Source: Paracoccaceae bacterium
GTDB lineage: Bacteria; Pseudomonadota; Alphaproteobacteria; Rhodobacterales; Rhodobacteraceae
NCBI GenBank assembly: GCA_021648025.1
Contig: JAKITO010000003.1
Coordinates: forward strand, 124,001 to 188,000
Direction: 5' to 3'
Length of the DNA stretch: 64,000 nucleotides
A program made the translations under genes and the position numbers. The notes under the pieces were generated by a model. The model was given only the letters and a program-made list of their open reading frames with translations, ran no database searches and was not told where the DNA came from. Below are positions 61,516 through 64,000 of this stretch, piece by piece. How positions within the stretch are numbered: position 1 is the first letter of the stretch; every line of letters starts with the position of its first letter.

Positions 61516-63267
61516 TCAGACCAGCGCCCCACCCGCACCCTGAATGGCACCGGCGGTTTCTTCGTCGTTCAACATCATTTGGTTATGCGGTTTGCCCGAG
61601 GGGATCATCGGCAGGCAATTCTCGTGCTTTTCGATTCTGCAATCGAACAACACCGGCCCGTCGTGATTGATCATCTCGCGCAAGGCATCGTCCAGATCAG
61701 CAGGGTCGGAACAGATGATGCCCTTGATGCCAAACGCCCCGGCCAGCTTGACAAAATCCGGCAGTGATTCAGACCAGGAATGCGAATAACGCGACCCATG
61801 CAGCAATTCCTGCCATTGGCGCACCATGCCAAGGCGTTCGTTGTTCAGGATGAACTGTTTCACCGGCAGGCGATATTGCGAAACCGTGCCCAGTTCCTGC
61901 ATATTCATCAGCCAGCTTGCTTCGCCCGCGACGTTGATCACCAGGGCCTCAGGATGTGCGATCTGCACACCGATCGAGGCGGGGAAACCATAACCCATGG
62001 TGCCAAGCCCGCCGGAGGTCATGAACCGGTTGGGGGCCTCAAAGCCCAGATGCTGGGCCGCCCACATCTGATGCTGGCCAACTTCGGTGGTGATATAACG
62101 GTCGTGATCTTTGGTCAGTTCCTGAAGCCGCGCCAACGCGTGTTGCGGGCGGATCACCTTGTCGCCCTGGGTAAAGGCCAGGCAATCAACCTTGCGCCAT
62201 TGGGAAATCTGGGCCTGCCACTTGCCCAAAGCCTCTTTATTGGTTTTGCGCCCGCGGGCCTTCCATATCTTCAGGATGTCCTCAAGCACATGACCCACAT
62301 CGCCGACAATCGGGATGTCGGCCTTGATCACCTTGTTGATCGAAGATGGATCAATGTCGATATGCGCCTTGATCGATTTGGGGCTGAAGGCAGAAATCAA
62401 CCCGGTGATCCGGTCATCAAACCGCGCACCGATATTGATCATCAGGTCACAGCCGTGCATCGCCATATTGGCCTCGTACAGACCGTGCATGCCCAGCATC
62501 CCCAGCCAGTTCTTGCCGCTGGCAGGATAGGCGCCAAGCCCCATCAGGGTGGATGTCACCGGAATTCCGGTCGCATCCACCAGTTCGCGCAACAACTGGC
62601 TGGCGGCTGGCCCCGAATTGATCACCCCGCCGCCGGTATAAAACACCGGGCGTTTGGCTTTTTCTATCGCCGCCACCAGTTCGGTGATTTCATCCATGTC
62701 ACCCTTAAGCGTTGGCTGATACCGCGAGACCGAAGGTTTGGCCGCGACATAGGTGCCGGTGGCAAACTGTACATCCTTGGGAATATCAACCAAAACCGGG
62801 CCGGGCCGGCCCGAACGCGCCACATGGAATGCCTCGTGCAGGGTACTGGCCAGCTTTTCGGTGTCTTTAACCAGCCAGTTATGTTTGGTGCAGGGGCGGG
62901 TGATGCCAACGGTATCGGCCTCTTGAAACGCATCCGAACCGATCAGGAATGTCGGCACCTGCGCACTGAGAACCACAATCGGGATCGAATCAAGTAACGC
63001 GTCGGTCAGCCCGGTCACCGTATTGGTGACACCCGGCCCCGAAGTGACCAGAACCACGCCGATCTTGCCGGTTGAACGCGCATAGCCTTCGGCGGCGTGG
63101 ATCGCGCCCTGTTCGTGACGCACCAGAATGTGGCGCACATCGTTTTGCTGAAATATCTCGTCATAGATCGGCAAGGCGGCACCGCCGGGATAGCCAAACA
63201 CCACGTCCACGCCCTGATCTTTCAAAGCCTGAACAACTATCCCCGCGCCGGTCATCTCTTGTTTCAT
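61516..63267 (-). CDS. ilvI: Acetolactate synthase large (catalytic) subunit
   Basis: The enzyme forms acetolactate or acetohydroxybutyrate, the first common step to valine, leucine and isoleucine, with thiamine diphosphate and FAD. The 583-residue product has VFGYPGGAALPIYDE, the catalytic-glutamate block RHEQGAIHAAEGYAR and the GGGVINSGPAASQLL FAD region. The diphosphate motif here reads AGEASWLMNMQEL instead of the common GDGSF form. The start at 63267 is chosen over the 63462 frame, which would run through the attenuator. Confidence 0.95.
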   Translation of the reverse strand: MKQEMTGAGIVVQALKDQGVDVVFGYPGGAALPIYDEIFQQNDVRHILVRHEQGAIHAAEGYARSTGKIGVVLVTSGPGVTNTVTGLTDALLDSIPIVVLSAQVPTFLIGSDAFQEADTVGITRPCTKHNWLVKDTEKLASTLHEAFHVARSGRPGPVLVDIPKDVQFATGTYVAAKPSVSRYQPTLKGDMDEITELVAAIEKAKRPVFYTGGGVINSGPAASQLLRELVDATGIPVTSTLMGLGAYPASGKNWLGMLGMHGLYEANMAMHGCDLMINIGARFDDRITGLISAFSPKSIKAHIDIDPSSINKVIKADIPIVGDVGHVLEDILKIWKARGRKTNKEALGKWQAQISQWRKVDCLAFTQGDKVIRPQHALARLQELTKDHDRYITTEVGQHQMWAAQHLGFEAPNRFMTSGGLGTMGYGFPASIGVQIAHPEALVINVAGEASWLMNMQELGTVSQYRLPVKQFILNNERLGMVRQWQELLHGSRYSHSWSESLPDFVKLAGAFGIKGIICSDPADLDDALREMINHDGPVLFDCRIEKHENCLPMIPSGKPHNQMMLNDEETAGAIQGAGGALV

Positions 63268-63303
63268 TTCACTTGCTCCGTCACTTGTATTTCTTTTGCC
63301 CAT

Positions 63304-63331
63304 AAAAAAAGCCCCCGAAGGTTTCGGAGGC
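63304..63331 (-). terminator. Attenuator terminator before ilvI
   Basis: On the minus strand GCCTCCGAA and TTCGGGGGC form a 9-bp stem (one U-G pair) with a three-base loop, directly followed by seven T residues. It lies 37 bp before the ilvI ATG and after a Val/Leu/Ile-rich leader peptide. A second hairpin (63330-63338 with 63364-63372, GCGCATGGG) overlaps its base by two bases and spans the leader's last codons. Confidence 0.88.
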
Positions 63332-63356
63332 GCATGGGGTCGAATTTGGATTTCCG

Positions 63357-63404
63357 TTACCGGCCCATGCGCTTGGTTCCAACAATTACGACTAGTACAG
63401 ACAT
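63357..63404 (-). CDS. ilvL: ilv leader peptide (MSVLVVIVGTKRMGR)
   Basis: The 15-codon frame has six consecutive branched-chain codons (Val, Leu, Val, Val, Ile, Val at positions 3-8). An AGGAG site lies about 11 bases before the ATG. Stalling of ribosomes at these codons when branched-chain amino acids are scarce would control the terminator downstream. This is the standard ilv attenuation layout. Confidence 0.85.
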   Translation of the reverse strand: MSVLVVIVGTKRMGR

Positions 63405-63829
63405 GGCCACCTGGCTCCTTTTGCTTGGGGCGGACTTTATGGCCACTGATCCGGGGCGTCAACAGGCAATTTTAGAGAAATATATCCCAAATGCGCAAGA
63501 ATTGGATATTTTGTTTCGTCAGGGCGGTGTGTGGTGAAATATCTTTAAAATCCCTGCCTGGGTTTGTGTATTTTTAATGCGCCTTGAATGCAAAGTTGCG
63601 CCCAAATTCCCGGCGGGCCAAATCAGGCGGGTTCTGAAAACCTGCGTCTATGTCGCTCTAATTGCATGAATAAATGGCCTTCAAGATAATAAACCTTGAA
63701 AAATCTCGTGATTTGGCCAACTTGCTATTCCCCATTGGGCATCATGCGGCTAAGGTCCGGCCACTTTTAACGATCCGCTCAGCGACCCCCAACGGGCGCG
63801 GGCATCCAAAAAATTGGGAGGAGTAACAC
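63405..63829. other. Divergent intergenic region, no gene seen
   Basis: This 425-bp stretch between the ilv leader and the TRAP receptor gene should hold both promoters. No convincing frame or strong repeat is visible; the region around 63540-63740 is AT-richer than its surroundings. Confidence 0.5.
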
Positions 63830-64000
63830 ATGGATCGTCGCTCATTTTTGAGAACATCAGCACTTGGGGGCACCGCTGCCGCCGCAACAACATTGGCCGC
63901 ACCGGCCTATGCGCAAGGCAAACGCAAACTGACCATGGTCACATCCTGGGGCCGTGGCCTTGCAGGTGTGTTTGACGCAGCAGAGCATTCTGCCAACGCC
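63830..64000 (+). CDS. TRAP transporter solute-binding protein, 3' end outside window
   Basis: Fifty-seven residues are visible. They start with a Tat-type signal (DRRSFLRTSALGG, then an Ala-rich stretch and APAYAQG), followed by KRKLTMVTSWGRG, the usual first strand of a DctP-type TRAP receptor. GGGAGGAG lies six to thirteen bases before the ATG. TRAP receptors bind organic acids or related solutes in the periplasm and pass them to a DctQM permease, which would be expected beyond the window. Confidence 0.8.
   Translation, partial: MDRRSFLRTSALGGTAAAATTLAAPAYAQGKRKLTMVTSWGRGLAGVFDAAEHSANA

Noticed and set aside
61516-63462. Start of the acetolactate synthase at 63462
   Set aside because: The extra 65 residues would be encoded by the attenuator hairpins and leader peptide region; the ATG at 63267 matches the family start.

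Overview
The window reads as the chromosome of a marine-type alphaproteobacterium of the Rhodobacterales (Roseobacter-like). The evidence is gene content and order: a bamA-ompH-fabZ-lpxA-lpxI-lpxB envelope block that uses LpxI rather than LpxH, heterotetrameric sarcosine oxidase soxBDAG, a TadE/F/G minor pilin group, dnaG followed by rpoD, an ilvIH pair whose large subunit has a GEASWLMN form of the thiamine-diphosphate motif, a Tat-exported TRAP solute receptor, and generally high GC. No rRNA, CRISPR array or insertion sequence was seen.

Layout. 1-2.6 kb: 3' part of selO, an EamA transporter and a tiny membrane-protein gene. 2.6-8.9 kb: the outer-membrane assembly and lipid A operon. 8.9-14.6 kb: amidase, a large PilM/PulC-like membrane protein, a SIMPL protein and NAD kinase. 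14.8-21.4 kb: glyA, a pspA-yiaA pair with a TetR repressor and four matching operator palindromes, DUF817, an esterase, small membrane proteins and a secreted DsrE protein. 21.67-33.61 kb: an integrated element in tRNA-Glu(UUC). 33.7-41.7 kb: recJ, glpX, hom, a lipoprotein, a TetR gene and a reductive-dehalogenase-like Fe-S protein. 41.8-44.6 kb: tadG-tadE-tadF. 44.9-52.3 kb: glutamate dehydrogenase and the sarcosine oxidase operon. 52.4-58.3 kb: dnaG, rpoD and an RTX-type protein. 58.4-64 kb: DUF2189 protein, a broken Rieske oxygenase relic, an XRE regulator, ilvH and ilvI with a leader-peptide attenuator, and the start of a TRAP receptor gene.

The most interesting object is the 11.9-kb element. 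It carries a primase-helicase, an array of CCGGACA repeats resembling a replication origin, small and large terminase subunits, portal, a fused head protease-capsid protein, a gpW-type connector, a DUF2190 protein, an excisionase-like protein and a tyrosine integrase. It has no recognisable tail, lysis or classical repressor gene. Its genes are intact and tightly overlapped. This matches a capsid-forming phage satellite that makes its own heads and would borrow tails from a helper phage, rather than a decayed prophage. To its left lies the decayed 3' end of a related integrase plus a second attachment core, which suggests repeated, stacked occupation of the same tRNA gene.

The other regulatory signals seen directly are the TGAAC-N3-GTTCA operators of the psp locus, the ilv leader peptide with its terminator, two small families of palindromic repeats, and several 6-12 bp tandem repeats, some of them inside coding sequence.
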